Of a stretch of DNA of 64,000 nt, positions 43,375 to 55,436 are shown one piece after another. Positions within the stretch are counted from its first letter, which is position 1; each line of letters begins with the position of its first letter. The notes under the pieces were generated by a model. It ran no database searches. It had not been told where the DNA came from and was given only the letters and a program-made list of their open reading frames with translations. The translations under genes and the position numbers were made by a program. The stretch is taken from NCBI GenBank assembly GCA_016709225.1, contig JADJEE010000001.1, forward strand, positions 2,914,001 to 2,978,000, given 5' to 3'. Origin of the DNA: Deltaproteobacteria bacterium (lineage in GTDB: Bacteria > Myxococcota_A > Polyangia > Nannocystales > Nannocystaceae).

Positions 43375-45362
43375 GGCTCCTCCAGCTGGGAGAGGTAGGC
43401 GTTGCGCAGCATGTCGTGCGCGAGCACGTCGCGGGCCTCGGCCAGCGCCGCGCGGAGCTCGGCGAGCTCGGCCGCGAGCTCTTGCAAGGTCGCGGGCTCG
43501 AGCCGCGCCTCGCCGAACGTGCGATCGAGATCGGCCCACGCAACGCGGACGTCGGCGCGCGTGGCATCGCGCTCGAGCCCGAGCAGGGCGAAGTAGTCGG
43601 CCTCCCGCGCGAGGGCCAGCCGCGCCTCGATGCGTCGACGATCGATCGCGACCGGATCGTCGTGCACGCGCGGCGCCGGGATCGGCTCGCCGGGCAGATC
43701 CAGCAGCTCGAGCACGTGCAGGGCGTAGACCGCCGCCAACAGCTCACCCTCGTCGGCGGCCGGATCGGACAGCAGCTGCGACAAGCTGCTGCGCCCATCG
43801 AGCCGCTCGAGCCATGCCTCTTCGCTGGCCGAGAGCTGCAGGCCCTCGGCCAGGTCGTGCAGCGCCGACGGTCGCGACCACGCCTCGTCGCGCAGCTGCG
43901 GGTGGGCCCCGGGACCGCCGAGCAAGCCCAGCAGCCGCGTCGGCTCCATGCGCTGGCGGATGCCCTCGACCAGCAACACGGCGGTCGGCGTGGTCATCTG
44001 GATCGGCTCCTCGCAGCGCTCGTCGGGCTCGAGCGACCACACCCCCTCGCGCCACGGCATCGTCGAGTCGACGATGCGTGCGAGGTGATCCTGCAGCGCG
44101 TCGAGCAGCTCGGCCTGCTTGAGCAGCCCAGCCTCGACCAGCACCTGGCCGGCACGACGACCGTCGGCCTCGGTCATGCGCCGCGCCTCGGCGTACTGCG
44201 AGCGCGTCAGCAGACCCGAGCGCAGCAGACCATCGAGCAGGCGATCATGGCCCGCGCTCGAGCGCGCGAAGACGATGACGCCCGACTCGAACCACACGCT
44301 CTTCTCGACCCGCGCCGCCGCCAGCGTCAGCTTGCCGGTGAATGCGGCCCGGTGCAGGCGGCTGAGCAGTCGCGGCACCTCGACGGTCGCGAGGTCACCC
44401 TGGCGTTCGAGCGGCAATGGCACGCGACGCCGCGGGCGATCGGCGAACTCCGAGGTGACCGAGACCTGCGGCGAGGTGCGCTCGCGGACCTCGCCGGTGA
44501 CGCCATCGGGCGGCGCGTAGCGGTTGCCGGTGGGCGTGCGAGGACCGACCGGGCTCGCGTCCTCGAGCAGCACGGTGGTCTCGCGCGGGCCCTTGGGTGG
44601 CCGCAACGGCGAGGCAATCTCGAGCCCGTGGACGTCGGTGCCGGGCACCAACACGTGCAGCTGCGCGACCTCGAGGCGGTCGTGGGACTCGCCGGGATCG
44701 ATGCCGTCGTCGTGCTCCGGCAGCGGCACGTCGTCGAGGCCGAGATCGGCGAGATCGAGATCGTCGGTGGAGTCACCGACCGCGCTGCGCTCCTGCGGCG
44801 AACGCCGACGCGCGTCGAGGATGCCGAACGCGCGGTGCAGCTGGCCACTCATCTGCGACTCGTCGGTCGCCGCCGGCAGCACCCGCACCGGACCGGTCTC
44901 TTCGATGACCTCGGTGCGCGTCGGCCACGAGCCGCTCGCCTCCGCCGCCGTTGCGACCGGCTCGACCGGCGCGATGGGGCTGGGTTCGATCGTGCGCCGC
45001 AGCGGCGGCCCCGCGAGCGCCTCGAGTGCAGCGAGCAGCGCGTCGTCGGTGATCGGCTCCTCGATGAAATGATCGGCGCCGAGCTCCAGCACGTCGGCGA
45101 GGTCGAAGCCCGAGTCGGCCGGGCGGCCGCACAGCGTCACTGGGATCGCCGCGCCGCGGTGGAGCCGGCGCAGCGCCGCCATGAACACCGGCGGATCGAT
45201 GTCGTCGAGGAACACGACGATCATGCGCGGCGCACTCGACTCGAGCGCCGCGGCCGCGAGCTCGGGCCCGATCGCAGCCGCGGCATAACCGAGCGACGCG
45301 ACCTGCCCGACCACGCCCGCGCGGCTGCTCGGATCACCGACGATGAGCACCTCTGCGTCCAC
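43371..45362 (-). CDS. Pseudo-receiver / DUF4388 / J-domain protein
   Basis: 663 aa, GTG at 45362. N-terminal 1-117 is receiver-like (EVLIVGDPSS, D53/D54 in FLDDIDPP). The usual Lys switch is replaced by Glu (GADHFIEEPI), so it is probably a pseudo-receiver. A long disordered, Pro/Arg/Asp-rich part runs to ~320. A DUF4388-like domain (about 320-480) contains LSRLHRAAFTGKLTLAAARVEKSVWFESGVIVFARSS. A C-terminal J-like domain (DYFALLGLERDATRADVRVAWADL) lacks a visible HPD. Such proteins in Myxococcota are likely signalling scaffolds. It is 25 nt downstream of priA and coupled to fmt. Confidence 0.82.
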   Translation of the reverse strand: MDAEVLIVGDPSSRAGVVGQVASLGYAAAAIGPELAAAALESSAPRMIVVFLDDIDPPVFMAALRRLHRGAAIPVTLCGRPADSGFDLADVLELGADHFIEEPITDDALLAALEALAGPPLRRTIEPSPIAPVEPVATAAEASGSWPTRTEVIEETGPVRVLPAATDESQMSGQLHRAFGILDARRRSPQERSAVGDSTDDLDLADLGLDDVPLPEHDDGIDPGESHDRLEVAQLHVLVPGTDVHGLEIASPLRPPKGPRETTVLLEDASPVGPRTPTGNRYAPPDGVTGEVRERTSPQVSVTSEFADRPRRRVPLPLERQGDLATVEVPRLLSRLHRAAFTGKLTLAAARVEKSVWFESGVIVFARSSAGHDRLLDGLLRSGLLTRSQYAEARRMTEADGRRAGQVLVEAGLLKQAELLDALQDHLARIVDSTMPWREGVWSLEPDERCEEPIQMTTPTAVLLVEGIRQRMEPTRLLGLLGGPGAHPQLRDEAWSRPSALHDLAEGLQLSASEEAWLERLDGRSSLSQLLSDPAADEGELLAAVYALHVLELLDLPGEPIPAPRVHDDPVAIDRRRIEARLALAREADYFALLGLERDATRADVRVAWADLDRTFGEARLEPATLQELAAELAELRAALAEARDVLAHDMLRNAYLSQLEEP

Positions 45363-45387
45363 GTGGTCGCGCTGTCCGGGCGCGAGT

Positions 45388-47882
<2,495 letters not shown>

Positions 47883-47886
<4 letters not shown>

Positions 47887-48524
47887 CGTGCGATGATCCT
47901 CGGCCGCGCGGCGTTGCGGTCTTCGCCCTCCAGCAGCGCGAGCTCGAGATCGCGGCGGCTCTGCCACAGCTCGAACGCCGCGATCGCCAGCAGTGCGAGA
48001 CCGATCGCCATCAGCGTGTCGCCGGCGCTACCACGCCACAGCGCGACGAGTGCCTCGGGCGACGCGTCGGCCGCCCGCGCCGCGCCCGCGATGCGAGCAC
48101 GCACCACCACCGCGCCGACGCCCAGCGACAACGCGACCGCGACGATCGCCACGCGCATGCGAGCCGGCCGCGGGGGCAGCTCGAGGCCCGCGGCGGCGCC
48201 GGGATCGATCGCGCCCAGCCGTCCCGACGCGGCGGCCGCGACGATGACGATCGCGATCACGACTGCGCCCATCGCCGACATCACCGCGAGCGCGGTGTTC
48301 AAGCCCTGGGCGGCGAATGTGCGAGCCGCCACACCGCCGTGTGCGAGCGCGGCGGCGACCCCATCGCCCAGCTCCGTGGGCGCGTCGGAGCCCAGGCCGG
48401 TCGCCAGCGACAGGGCCACGCACACGCAGCCAGGGACCAGACATGCCGACGTTGGACGCAACCCCGCCCGATGGGCGCGACGCACTCGGGCCGGACTCGC
48501 CGTCGCAGCGCTCACCCGACCCAT
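47883..48524 (-). CDS. FlhB/SctU-like type III export protein, transmembrane domain only
   Basis: 213 aa, ATG at 48524. The N-terminus SPARVRRAHRAGLRPTSA fits the FlhB/SctU opening (TPKRIRDARKKGQV.KS). Four hydrophobic segments follow, and the end FELWQSRRDLELALLEGEDR fits the conserved FlhB stretch (Y.RWQ...DLRMSKQEVKDE). The protein stops there, so the cytoplasmic autocleavage domain with NPTH, about 130-150 residues, is absent. It is 3' coupled with priA (GTGA) and lies divergently to the RCC1 lipoprotein, 6 kb from the FliO/P/Q/R-like genes. Call is by motif and topology. Confidence 0.6.
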
Positions 48525-48634
48525 CTACCAGTGGCCGCGCCGCTTCGCCAAGGATTGCGCACCGACCCGGTCGCAGGCGCGTGCGCCCACGGTTGCGGCG
48601 GTCGCCGGAGACCATCGCGCGCGCGGTGCAAGGT

Positions 48635-50941
48635 ATGCTGCGCGCAATGCTTCCCCAGGCGCCGCGGCTTCGTTGGGCCGATCTCCTGCCGCGCGCGAGC
48701 GCCGTCGTGTTCGCGGTGCTCGCGTGGACCCTCGCCGCCGCCTGCGACACCCGCGACCCCGAGCACCACGGCGGCACCGTGACGCCGGTCGGTGGTGGCG
48801 GAGGCTCGTCACGCCCGCGCGGCCCGGTCGTCGAGATCGCGGTCGGTGTGGATCACGTGTGCGCGCGTCACCAGGGCGGCCAGGTTCGCTGCTGGGGCGG
48901 CGGCGGCAACGGTCAGCTCGGGCACGGACTGCGCGAGGACAGCCTCACCGCGGTCGAGGTGCGCGGCATCGAGGATGCCGAGCAGCTGGTCGCCGGCGAC
49001 GGCTTCACCTGCGTGCGGCGCCACCCCGGCACGGTCGCGTGTTGGGGCCGCAATGATCTCGGACAGCTCGGTGATGGCGAGGGCGGACCCGGTCGCAGCA
49101 ACGCCAGCGCACCGGTGGTCGCCAAAGGCCTCGGCGATGCCGTCTCGCTGGTCGCGGGCCGTCGCCACGTGTGCGCGCTGCGTCGCAACGCGAGTGTGGT
49201 GTGCTGGGGCGACAACCGCTCGGGCCAGCTCGCCACCGCCGGGCGCACCGCCTGGGTTGCACCGGTGGCGGTGCAGGGCCTCGGCGACGTGACGGCGCTG
49301 GCCGCCGGTGACGCGCACACCTGCGCGCTGCGCAAGCAGGGCGGCGTGCTGTGCTTCGGCCGCAACGATCGCATGCAGCTCGGCAGTGCCGGTGGTGATG
49401 GTTCGCGGCCGCGCGCGGTTGCCAACACCGCCGGAGCCAAGGCCATCGCCGCCGGTGCGCAGCACACCTGCGTGATCACGGCCGGCAACCAGGTGGCGTG
49501 CTGGGGTGACGACAGCTCGGGGCAGATCGATGGTCAGCGCGGCGGCACCAGCAGCACGCCCAAGGGCCCGAACGTCGTCAACGTCGCCGAGCTCGCAGCC
49601 GGCGACGGCCACACCTGCGCGCGACTGACCACCGGTCGCGTGCAGTGTTGGGGTGCCAACGACGACGGCCAGCTGGGCGACGGCACCACCGACGTGCGCG
49701 AGGCCCCGGTCGCGGTGCTGCGCATGGCCGGGATCGGAGACATCGCCGCCGGCGGTGACAGCACCTGCGCGCTCACGCGTCCCGGTCGCGTCGCGTGCTG
49801 GGGCCGTAACGACCACGGCATGCTCGGCGGCGGCACGGCCGGTGCGGCCGAGGGCCGCGCGCCGGTGGTCGCGCTCGACGACGTCGATCGCGTGGTGACC
49901 GGGCTCGACTTCGCATGCGCGCTCACGCGGGGCAAGGTCGCGTGCTGGGGCGCCAACGCGGTCGGCCAGCTCGGCAACGGCGGCAGCGACGACGCCCACG
50001 CCCCGACCACGCTCGCATCGCTGTCGAACGTGATCTCGCTGGGCGCCGGGTGGCAACACGCGTGCGCCGTCACCAACGACGGCGCAGTGTGGTGCTGGGG
50101 CGCCGACGACGGCGGTCAGCTCGGCGATGGCAAGCACGCCGGCCGCCGCGTGCCGGGGCGCGTGGCCGGCATCAACGACGCCGTCGAGGTCGCCGGTGGC
50201 CGTGCGCACACCTGTGTACGACGACGTGGCGGTGCGGTGTCGTGCTGGGGCGACGGCCAGTTCGGCCAGGTCGGTGCGGTCGTGCTCGATCGCCCCGCAG
50301 GCATCACCGATGTGCCCAACCTCCGCGATGCGATCCAGATCGCCGCGGGCGGCGAGCACAGCTGCGCGGTGCGGGCGTCGGGTCGCGTCGCGTGCTGGGG
50401 GCACAATCACTTCGGCCAGCTCGGCAATGGCCCGCCGTCGAAGGAGCTCGGCACGCCGCAGCCCAACCCGGTCGCGGTCGTGCGGGTCGAGGACGCGGTC
50501 GAGGTCGAGGCCGGCGAGGTCCACTCGTGCGCGCGTCGACGCAGCGGAGCGATCGCGTGCTGGGGGCACAACGATCGCGGCCAGCTCGGTGCGGGCATCG
50601 AGGGCACATGGACCACGCGCGTGCCGGTGAAGGACATCACCGACGCGATCGCGCTGTCGGGCGGCGTCGCGCACATCTGCGTCGCGCGGAGCAGCGGCGC
50701 AGTGGCCTGCTGGGGCACCAACGCCGACGGCCAGCTGGGCCGCGAGGCCGGTGGCATCCAGCGCGTGCCCGTCGGTGTGGGCGGCGTCGATGGGGCCCGC
50801 GAGATCGCGGCCGGGGGCAGCATCAGCTGCGCGCGCCGCAGCGCGGGCGACGTGGTCTGTTGGGGCGAGCGGGACCACGGCGCGCTCGGTGACGGCGCGC
50901 TGGGCTTCTCCGCGAGTCCCATCGCGGTCGCGAGCCTGTGA
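48635..50941 (+). CDS. RCC1-repeat lipoprotein
   Basis: 768 aa from the ATG at 48635 (ATG 48647 also possible). A lipobox (TLAAAC, Cys37) is followed by a short Gly/Ser linker and about fifteen RCC1-type repeats of ~48 residues. The pattern is AxGDGHTCAxxxxGxVxCWGxNxxGQLGxGxxxxxxxPVxVxGL. Each has a Cys pair that could stabilise the blades. Two or three seven-bladed propellers are likely. It resembles secreted RCC1-rich proteins common in Myxococcota; the ligand is unknown. It is convergent with the outer-membrane-like gene at 51066-52146. Confidence 0.93.
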   Translation: MLRAMLPQAPRLRWADLLPRASAVVFAVLAWTLAAACDTRDPEHHGGTVTPVGGGGGSSRPRGPVVEIAVGVDHVCARHQGGQVRCWGGGGNGQLGHGLREDSLTAVEVRGIEDAEQLVAGDGFTCVRRHPGTVACWGRNDLGQLGDGEGGPGRSNASAPVVAKGLGDAVSLVAGRRHVCALRRNASVVCWGDNRSGQLATAGRTAWVAPVAVQGLGDVTALAAGDAHTCALRKQGGVLCFGRNDRMQLGSAGGDGSRPRAVANTAGAKAIAAGAQHTCVITAGNQVACWGDDSSGQIDGQRGGTSSTPKGPNVVNVAELAAGDGHTCARLTTGRVQCWGANDDGQLGDGTTDVREAPVAVLRMAGIGDIAAGGDSTCALTRPGRVACWGRNDHGMLGGGTAGAAEGRAPVVALDDVDRVVTGLDFACALTRGKVACWGANAVGQLGNGGSDDAHAPTTLASLSNVISLGAGWQHACAVTNDGAVWCWGADDGGQLGDGKHAGRRVPGRVAGINDAVEVAGGRAHTCVRRRGGAVSCWGDGQFGQVGAVVLDRPAGITDVPNLRDAIQIAAGGEHSCAVRASGRVACWGHNHFGQLGNGPPSKELGTPQPNPVAVVRVEDAVEVEAGEVHSCARRRSGAIACWGHNDRGQLGAGIEGTWTTRVPVKDITDAIALSGGVAHICVARSSGAVACWGTNADGQLGREAGGIQRVPVGVGGVDGAREIAAGGSISCARRSAGDVVCWGERDHGALGDGALGFSASPIAVASL

Positions 50942-50980
50942 CGCGTCCGTGGGTCATCGGGTCGTCGGCGCGGCCGCCGA

Positions 50981-51011
50981 GTACCTCGACACAGGGATTG
51001 TGACGGGCCAT
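50981..51011 (+). repeat. Dispersed ~31-bp intergenic repeat, copy C
   Basis: A copy identical to copy B over 31 bp (GTACCTCGACACAGGGATTG...GGCCAT), 39 bp after the RCC1 stop and ~55 bp before the stop of the convergent outer-membrane-like gene. Confidence 0.78.
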
Positions 51012-51065
51012 AGCACCGCCCTGACCGCGCCTCGCTGCGTTGCCGCACCTTGAAATACGCCCGTA

Positions 51066-52146
51066 CTAGAACCCGACGCCGAGCTTGAACGCCAGGCGAT
51101 CGTAGCTGGCGACCTTCTCCCGCCACACGAAGGTCGGACGGATCCACCCCAGCGCGGCGTGCAGGTACAACCACTTCGCGACCGCGAACTGGGCCCCGAG
51201 ATCGAGGCCCAGTGTGTACAGCAGCGCGATGTCGTTGCGCCCGAAGAGCTCCACGCGAGCCCCTCCCACGCCGGCTTGGAACTCGAGGAACGGCGTGACC
51301 ACGTGGGGGTACTGCATGCCCAGGCCGAGCCGCTCCATCAGCAGCATGTCGGCGCGGTCGCCCCGCGTCGCCGCGGGTCCACCTTCGATGCCGAACTCGG
51401 TGAGCAGGTTGATCCGCACGTAGCGGCGCATCGGTGTCACCTCCAGCGAGGCGAGGTGCCAGTTCTGCGCGCGCCCGAGCCGATCGCGGATCGAGAAGTA
51501 GCGGTAGCCGAGCACGAACGCCGCCGAGCGCTGGGGCGGATGCGGTGGCCGGCGGTAGCGCAGCTGTTCGTCGGCTGGCGCGGCGGTGGCCGTGCGCGTG
51601 ACCGACGGTGCGCGCGTGGGACTTCGGGTCGGCGCGGGCTTGGCCGCCGCCGCTTGCTTGCGATCCTCGGCCTCCCAGCGCTCGACCTCGTCGCGCGCGA
51701 CCAGTCGCAGCGATGCTCCGCCGCCGCCCTTGCTCGGACGCTTGGCCGCGCCGGGCGGGAGGCCCTCGTTGCGCTCGCGAAACCCCGCGGGGCCATCGGC
51801 GGCGAGCTCCGGCCCCGGTGGCGCCGCGGCGGGCGGCGCCTGCATCGTGCCCGGCAGGCTGGGCGAGGCCAGAGCCGGCGGCTTGGGCGACGCGGGCGAC
51901 GACCTCCGGCCCGCCTGGCGGCGTCGCGCCGGCGCGCGGTGTCGGCGTGGGTGCGGGCGGCGGAGCGGGTACGTCGTCGGCCTCCGCGTGCGGCGCGTCG
52001 TTGCCCGATGGCGGCGCGTCGTCGGCAACGTCCTCGGCCGCGGGTGCCTTGCTCGGCGCAGGGGCCTGCGCCGGCGGCATGCCACCACCGGGCAACGGCG
52101 GCAGCTTCGGCGGGCCCGCGAGCAGCAGCAGCAGCAGCGGGATCAC
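51066..52146 (-). pseudogene. Outer-membrane-like protein gene with frameshift
   Basis: The GTG at 52146 overlaps the previous gene's TGA (GTGA) and opens VIPLLLLLLAGPPKLPPLPGG, then a Pro/Ala/Asp linker (residues ~20-80). At about 51890-51930 coding switches to another frame (...GPEV to SSPASPKPPALASPSLPG). The second frame continues through LRLVARDEVERWEAEDRKQ to a beta-barrel-like C-terminal part (ALGWIRPTFVWREK, FKLGVGF with final Phe). The full length is 1081 bp, not a multiple of 3. Either the gene is broken or the sequence has a base error in a GC-rich stretch. If intact it would be an exported OMP-like protein in the FliO/P/Q/R operon. Confidence 0.65.
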
Positions 52147-52832
52147 TTGGCCCCCACCACTACGATCGTCGCCGCCATCGCGTCGAGATCGCCATCGGCG
52201 GGCGAGAACAGCGAGGCGAAGCTGGCGCGGATCGTCCGTCCGCCGCCGTCGTAGTAGAGGCCGCGCACGTAGACGCCCGGCGGGATCACGACGTCGTACC
52301 GCCACGGTGCCCCGGGCGCGGTGGTCTCCACCAGCTCGCGCTCGAGCTCGGCCTGCTGATCGGTGACCAGGTGATCGAGCTCCGCGAGCGCGACCTCCCG
52401 CGGGTTGGTGAGATCGACGTCGAGCAGCGGCGATGCACCGCCGGTGCCGTCGCTGCCGCCCGTGTCGGCGAGATCGCCGATGTCGAAGCCGGTGCCGCTG
52501 CCGCTGCCGCTGCCGCTACCCAACTGGACGCTATCGGGCAGCAGCGACGCGAGGTCGGAGCTGGGATCGATCGGCCCCAGCGCGAACACGTGGGTCGGCG
52601 GCGAGCCCCCGACCGCAACGCCGAAGATCTCGGCTGCGACATGGAGCTCGAGCGTGACGCCGTCGTCGCTGGCGAGCGTCCACGGTGGCGTGACGAACTC
52701 GACGCCGTAGGCGGCGTCGCTGCTGCGCCATTGCGTCACCCCCTCGAGGTAGGTCGCGCGATCGCAGGCCGCCGTCAGCAGCACCAGCGTCGCGAGGGCG
52801 GCCGCACGGCCGCGATGACGGGTGTCGATCAC
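52143..52832 (-). CDS. Lipoprotein of unknown function
   Basis: 229 aa from the GTG at 52832. The lipobox is LVLLTAAC (about residue 22). It has beta-rich composition (VEFVTPPWTLASDDGVTLELHV, VFALGPIDPSS) and a Ser-Gly repeat linker at about 110 (LGSGSGSGSGTG), with DVDLTNPREVALAELDHLVTDQQAELERELVE helical region before a beta-rich end (YDVVIPPGVYVRGLYYDGGG). It is part of the minus-strand operon that starts with the FliO/P/Q/R-like genes. No relative is recognised. Confidence 0.78.
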   Translation of the reverse strand: MIDTRHRGRAAALATLVLLTAACDRATYLEGVTQWRSSDAAYGVEFVTPPWTLASDDGVTLELHVAAEIFGVAVGGSPPTHVFALGPIDPSSDLASLLPDSVQLGSGSGSGSGTGFDIGDLADTGGSDGTGGASPLLDVDLTNPREVALAELDHLVTDQQAELERELVETTAPGAPWRYDVVIPPGVYVRGLYYDGGGRTIRASFASLFSPADGDLDAMAATIVVVGAK

Positions 52833-52970
52833 CTCGCACGTTCGTTCGACCTCGCGTCGAGGCGGCTTGAGCCGCGGGTCTGGCTTGGGCCGGGGGCCGC
52901 AGGCGCGCCCCCACAATGGTCTCGGGCGTGCGGGCACCCGAGCTCGCCCGTCGTCGAGCGGGCCCCCGCG

Positions 52971-54410
52971 TCAGCCGTGCACGATGCGAGCGATCTCGGT
53001 GAGATAGCCAGCCGCGTCGCGATCGAGCGACACCACCGAGATCGAGTCGGCCGGGGTGTTGGCCACGAACGCCCACTGTCGCGCGGGGTCGATGGTGATC
53101 TCGTTCGCGCCGGCCTCGAGCTCGAGCTGCTGCAGCACGCGCCAGCTCGTCAGCCCGACGATCGCCAGCTCACCCTCGGCGAAGCACGACACCAGCGCGA
53201 GCGGCTCGTCGTCGCCGTGCCGGTGCACCGCGAGCATGTTGGGTTGCTCGCACAGCGGCAGCATGCCGACGATGGCGTCGACGGAGCGGCCGTCCTCGAC
53301 GGTGGTGTCGACGCGCAACAACGCAGCGGGGGTGGTCTGCACCACCAGCAGGTCGACACCGCCGCTGGGGTCCTCGAACGCGAGGTCGGCCAGGAACGGC
53401 TGCTGCTGCACGCTCTCGGGGTTCACGTTGGCGATCGACGACTCCTCGCCGGGCACGATGACGTCGAGCCCCGGCGCGACGGCGAAGCGTCGCAGCGACG
53501 GGAAGAAGCGCTGGCTGCCGTACAGCACCGGTCGCGTGCAGTCGCGGCTGCCGTCGGGCGCGTTCGCGAGGTCGCAAGGCCGCGACGCCACGCCGAAGCC
53601 CCCCGAGTACTCGGTGCCATCGAAGGGATCGTCGCGGTAGACGTCCTGGGCGACGTTGACCAGCTCGGGACCGAACTCGCCATCGAGGTCGATGAGCGAG
53701 AGGTCCGCCTTGGGCGAGCCGCGCTCGCCGAACAGCTGCGGCACGTAGGCGAAGCGATAGCCCTGGTCGTCGACCACGACCCGCGCCGGGTCCGGTGGCA
53801 GCCGCAGATCGCCGCGATCGGGCGCCGTGGTGATGACGTGCACGTCGTCGCAGTTGCCGTCGAAGCCCACGCCGCAGTCGAGCTGGGGACCGTCGTCGCC
53901 GGCGATCACGTCGAACCACACCACCGCCGCAGGGGCGCGCTGCACCGTCAGCAGCCGCAGCGCCCCGGTCACACCGGCGGGGCGATCGCGGGCGAGGTTG
54001 CCGACGGCGCTGCCCAGCGTGATGCCGGCGCGCGGGACCACCAGCCCGCGCGCACCGCACTCGATCGTGGCCACGGGCGTGTCGCCGCGCACGCGACAAC
54101 TCCCGTGCTCGTCGTGGTCCGCCAACGCATCGTGCAACGACTGCAGGTCCAACACCAGCACGCCGCCCGTGCGCTCGGACTGATCCCAGTTGCCGTTGGT
54201 CACGAACAGGAACCGCCCCTCGTCGGAGAGCGCGACGCCGGTCGGCTGCCGCAGATCGCCGAGCGTGGCCTCGGGGAGATCACGGCCGCAGGCCCACGAC
54301 CACGGCACCAACAGGCAGACGATCGCCGCACCGTGGCTCCGAATCGCTCCGGCGCGCTGCTGTCGATGCGATCGCACGCCGGCCGAGCATCGCACAACCA
54401 CGGCGGGCAT
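52971..54410 (-). CDS. YncE-like beta-propeller lipoprotein
   Basis: 479 aa from the ATG at 54410. The signal ends IVCLLVPWSWAC (lipobox). Propeller-like segments include RQPTGVALSDEGRFLFVTNGNWDQ, GGVLVLDLQSLHDAL, GYRFAYVPQLFG, PKADLSLIDLDGEF, LEAGANEITIDPARQWAFVANTPADSISVVSLDRDAAG. It is probably a surface or periplasmic propeller with no known ligand. It is 43 nt downstream of the FliR-like gene, hence probably in one operon with it. Confidence 0.82.
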   Translation of the reverse strand: MPAVVVRCSAGVRSHRQQRAGAIRSHGAAIVCLLVPWSWACGRDLPEATLGDLRQPTGVALSDEGRFLFVTNGNWDQSERTGGVLVLDLQSLHDALADHDEHGSCRVRGDTPVATIECGARGLVVPRAGITLGSAVGNLARDRPAGVTGALRLLTVQRAPAAVVWFDVIAGDDGPQLDCGVGFDGNCDDVHVITTAPDRGDLRLPPDPARVVVDDQGYRFAYVPQLFGERGSPKADLSLIDLDGEFGPELVNVAQDVYRDDPFDGTEYSGGFGVASRPCDLANAPDGSRDCTRPVLYGSQRFFPSLRRFAVAPGLDVIVPGEESSIANVNPESVQQQPFLADLAFEDPSGGVDLLVVQTTPAALLRVDTTVEDGRSVDAIVGMLPLCEQPNMLAVHRHGDDEPLALVSCFAEGELAIVGLTSWRVLQQLELEAGANEITIDPARQWAFVANTPADSISVVSLDRDAAGYLTEIARIVHG

Positions 54411-54453
54411 CGCCGACCTAGCCGCCCGGACCGCGGCGGCGCCCCCTTCGGCG

Positions 54454-55170
54454 CTACGGCACGGTCGCGGGCACCGATGGCAGCGCCGCGCTGGCCCACC
54501 GCGGCATGTCGATCGCCCACGAGGCCCCGAGCGCAATCAACACCGCGGCCAGTCGCAGCAACGCCACCGGCGCAGCGGCGAAGGCGGCGGCTTCGGCCGA
54601 GCTCCGTGCCGCCGCGGCGCCGACCAGCTCGACCGCCGCGGCCACCAGCAGCGACGGGCTCGCGAGCGCCAGCGCCAGCAGCGTGGTCGCGTGGGCGATC
54701 GCAACCAGCTCGGCCGTGGCCGAGTGCGCGCCGAGCCACCAGGCCCTGGCCTCCCCGAGCGGGAACACCTGCTGCAGCGTCGACGCGCCTGCGAGCACCG
54801 CGTGGTGCAGGCCCATCGCAAACGCCGCCGACGACACCAACGCGATCACCAGCGCGGTCCACCCCGCCGCCGGCACCCGCAGCAGCGCCGCGGGCACACT
54901 CGCCGCGCCGACGAGCACCTGCGCCGGCAGGGCCACCACCACGCCCACGACGGTGCCGAGCACCAGCTCCAGCACCAACGCGAGCACGAACGCATCGAGG
55001 CTGCGCGCCGGCCCGGGCACCACGCCCTCGCGGAGCACCAGCACGGCCGCCGTCATCGCGGCGAGGGCCCACCACGCCGAGGGCAACGCGGCCCGCAAGA
55101 GCGGCTGCACCCGAAGCAGCGCGACGTAGCGCGCGAACGCCAACACCAGCGCCTGCGCCAGCGCGCTCAT
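54454..55170 (-). CDS. FliR/SctT-like export-gate protein
   Basis: 238 aa, ATG at 55170 overlapping the FliQ-like stop (ATGA). It is about 20 residues shorter than typical. The pattern of FliR/SctT is visible: FARYVALLRVQPLLRAALPSAWWALAAMTAAVLVL, then LALVLELVLGTVVGVVVALPAQVLVGA and LLALALASPSLLVAAAVELVGAAAA near the C-terminus, with about 6-7 TM helices. FliR caps the helical FliP5-FliQ4-FliR1 export gate in flagella and injectisomes. The family call rests on order (P-Q-R) and topology; sequence similarity is weak. Confidence 0.72.
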   Translation of the reverse strand: MSALAQALVLAFARYVALLRVQPLLRAALPSAWWALAAMTAAVLVLREGVVPGPARSLDAFVLALVLELVLGTVVGVVVALPAQVLVGAASVPAALLRVPAAGWTALVIALVSSAAFAMGLHHAVLAGASTLQQVFPLGEARAWWLGAHSATAELVAIAHATTLLALALASPSLLVAAAVELVGAAAARSSAEAAAFAAAPVALLRLAAVLIALGASWAIDMPRWASAALPSVPATVP

Positions 55171-55436
55171 GGTCCGCGCCCGAGCGCGGCGAGCTGCTGC
55201 CACGCCGTCGCCGTGAAGTCGTGCAGCTGCGTGGCCCAGGTCGCACCGAAGACCGCCAGTGCGGCGAACACCGCCAGCGCCCGCGCGACCGCTCCGACCG
55301 CGGGATCGGCGATGCCGAGCGTGCGCGTGGCCAGCACGGCGAGCAAGACCCCGACCACCGCCGCCGCCACCAGCGGGATCGCGATCGCCAGCAGCAGCGC
55401 GAAGCCGTCGTGCACCAACGCGACGCCGTCGGTCAT
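55167..55436 (-). CDS. FliQ/SctS-like export-gate protein
   Basis: 89 aa, the exact family length. Two TM helices (GFALLLAIAIPLVAAAVVGVLLAVLATRT and VARALAVFAALAVFGATWATQLHDF) carry the FliQ pattern: AxPLxxxAxVxGLxxxxLQAxTQ, and the short polar loop between. Starts by overlapping the FliP-like stop (ATGA) and ends overlapping the FliR-like start. It would be one of four copies in the gate. Confidence 0.8.
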   Translation of the reverse strand: MTDGVALVHDGFALLLAIAIPLVAAAVVGVLLAVLATRTLGIADPAVGAVARALAVFAALAVFGATWATQLHDFTATAWQQLAALGRGP

